Positions 22,263 through 23,124 of a DNA stretch of 23,124 nucleotides are shown here, in pieces. Numbering within the stretch: the stretch's first letter is position 1; each line of letters begins with the position of its first letter. Both the position numbers and the translations under genes were made by a program. Source of the DNA: Prevotella sp. (GTDB lineage: Bacteria; Bacteroidota; Bacteroidia; Bacteroidales; Bacteroidaceae); assembly GCA_016283605.1 (NCBI GenBank), contig JAEENF010000122.1, positions 1-23,124 on the forward strand, given 5' to 3'. The notes beneath the pieces were generated by a model. That model searched no databases, was not told where the DNA came from, and worked only from the letters and a program-made list of their open reading frames with translations.

Positions 22263-23124
22263 TGAGCGTATGCGTACGCTCATCGCGTTCTTATGGGCAT
22301 CAAGCTGCTCTGCCTCTGCCATGAGCTCTACGGCACGTCCGATACTGCGCACACCTTCTTCTGAGAGATGTTGGAAGGTTATCTTCCTGCAATAGCTGTC
22401 CAGATTCACACCGTTGTAGGCAGTGGCATAACCGTGTGTGGGCAACGTGTGATTGGTTCCGCTGGCGTAGTCACCGGCACTTTCACAGGCATACTTGCCC
22501 AGGAACACACTACCGGCATTCACCACCTTCGCAGCCATTTCCTCGTAGTCTTCGGTCTGAATCACCAGATGTTCTGGAGCATAGGTATTCGACAGGTCTA
22601 TGGCCTCGCGAAGGTCTCTCACCACGACAAAGACGCTGTTGGTCAGGGTCTGCTGGGCAATCTCCTTACGAGGCAGCTGTTCTAACTGCCTTCCTACCTC
22701 TTGCTGCACGTCGTCGATGACCTTGTTCGACGTGGTAATCAGGAACACCTGCGAGTCGATGCCGTGTTCTGCCTGTGACAACAGATCGGCAGCGACAAAC
22801 TCTGCATTGGCGGTATCGTCGGCAATGACACATACCTCCGATGGACCTGCGGGCATGTCGATGGCCACATCGTGCAGGCTTACCTGTTGCTTGGCGGCCA
22901 TCACATATTGGTTGCCAGGACCGAAGATCTTATAGACCTTAGGTACTGACTCCGTACCGTAAGCCATTGCGCCGATGGCCTGCACACCGCCAATCTTGAA
23001 TATCTTGCTGACCCCAGCCGTCTTTGCCGCCATCAGAATGGCAGGATTCACCTTGCCTTCGCGGTTGGGAGGGGTACAGAGCACGATCTCCTTGCATCCG
23101 GCGATCTTGGCCGGTGTCGCCAGC
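22251..23124 (-). CDS. hisD: Histidinol dehydrogenase, C-terminal part (5' end beyond window)
   Basis: The frame is open from the window edge (first full codon at 23123) to a TGA at 22251, giving about 290 residues of a protein normally of about 430. HisD performs the last two steps of histidine biosynthesis, oxidising histidinol to histidine with two NAD+ and a bound zinc. Clear signatures are GPGNQYVMAAKQ, DMPAGPSEVCVIAD, the Gln/His zinc ligands in LLSQAEHGIDSQ, and ESAGDYASGTNHTLPT with its zinc-binding Asp. A C-terminal His (AEQLDAHKNAM) is the likely fourth ligand. A GTG at 23084 is not the start, because homologous sequence (LATPAKIAGCKEIV) continues upstream in frame. The last residues, SIDN, are encoded by the heptamer array that continues into hisC. 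Confidence 0.95.
   Translation of the reverse strand, partial: LATPAKIAGCKEIVLCTPPNREGKVNPAILMAAKTAGVSKIFKIGGVQAIGAMAYGTESVPKVYKIFGPGNQYVMAAKQQVSLHDVAIDMPAGPSEVCVIADDTANAEFVAADLLSQAEHGIDSQVFLITTSNKVIDDVQQEVGRQLEQLPRKEIAQQTLTNSVFVVVRDLREAIDLSNTYAPEHLVIQTEDYEEMAAKVVNAGSVFLGKYACESAGDYASGTNHTLPTHGYATAYNGVNLDSYCRKITFQHLSEEGVRSIGRAVELMAEAEQLDAHKNAMSVRIRSIDN

Overview
The window looks like a chromosomal segment of a Bacteroidales bacterium, most likely Prevotella or a close relative. This rests on the TAnnTTTG-type -7 promoter boxes before several genes, start codons mostly without Shine-Dalgarno sequences, a PPi-dependent phosphofructokinase, a malic enzyme fused to a phosphotransacetylase-like domain, and several large secreted glycosidases. 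I see no rRNA, tRNA, CRISPR, transposase or phage gene.

Layout. (1) Positions 1-3936, minus strand: a compact transcription unit that, in transcription order, encodes an unknown 88-aa protein, a PlsC-like acyltransferase, a large exported amidase-like protein interrupted by a golvesin-type domain, and the first 67 codons of an unknown gene. Its promoter lies near 3978-4007 and overlaps a perfect 12-bp palindrome. (2) Positions 4137-6680, plus strand: pfp followed with no gap by a membrane-anchored GH25 lysozyme-type protein. (3) Positions 6697-9000, minus strand: maeB, converging on the lysozyme gene across a shared hairpin. (4) Positions 9139-20480, minus strand: a five-gene carbohydrate operon, in transcription order an aldo/keto reductase resembling L-galactose/L-fucose dehydrogenases, an amidohydrolase resembling sugar lactonases, a secreted glycosidase-like TIM-barrel protein of unassigned family, a secreted beta-propeller/GH2/malectin fusion, and a secreted LacZ-type GH2 beta-galactosidase. 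(5) Positions 20602-21195, plus strand: a promoter, then an intrinsic terminator inside the leader, then a small exported Lys/Ala-rich protein, then a second terminator. (6) Positions 21194-23124, minus strand: hisC and the 3' part of hisD.

How it fits together. The inferred logic of the operon is that three exported glycosidases release sugars from a galactose-containing glycan, while two cytoplasmic enzymes oxidise a sugar to a lactone and open it. No SusC/SusD pair and no dedicated regulator lies beside it, so uptake and control must come from elsewhere.

The least expected feature is a set of tandem heptamer (7-bp) repeats of three unrelated sequences, placed at three gene junctions (22228-22262, 19502-19529, 18522-18563). 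Each touches or contains the stop codon of one gene and/or the start codon of the next. A possible decayed fourth array encodes a Ser/Thr linker near 12540-12596. Together with the leader terminator before the Lys/Ala-rich protein, these are the main candidates for undescribed biology here. Every functional statement is by sequence reading only; no database search was run.
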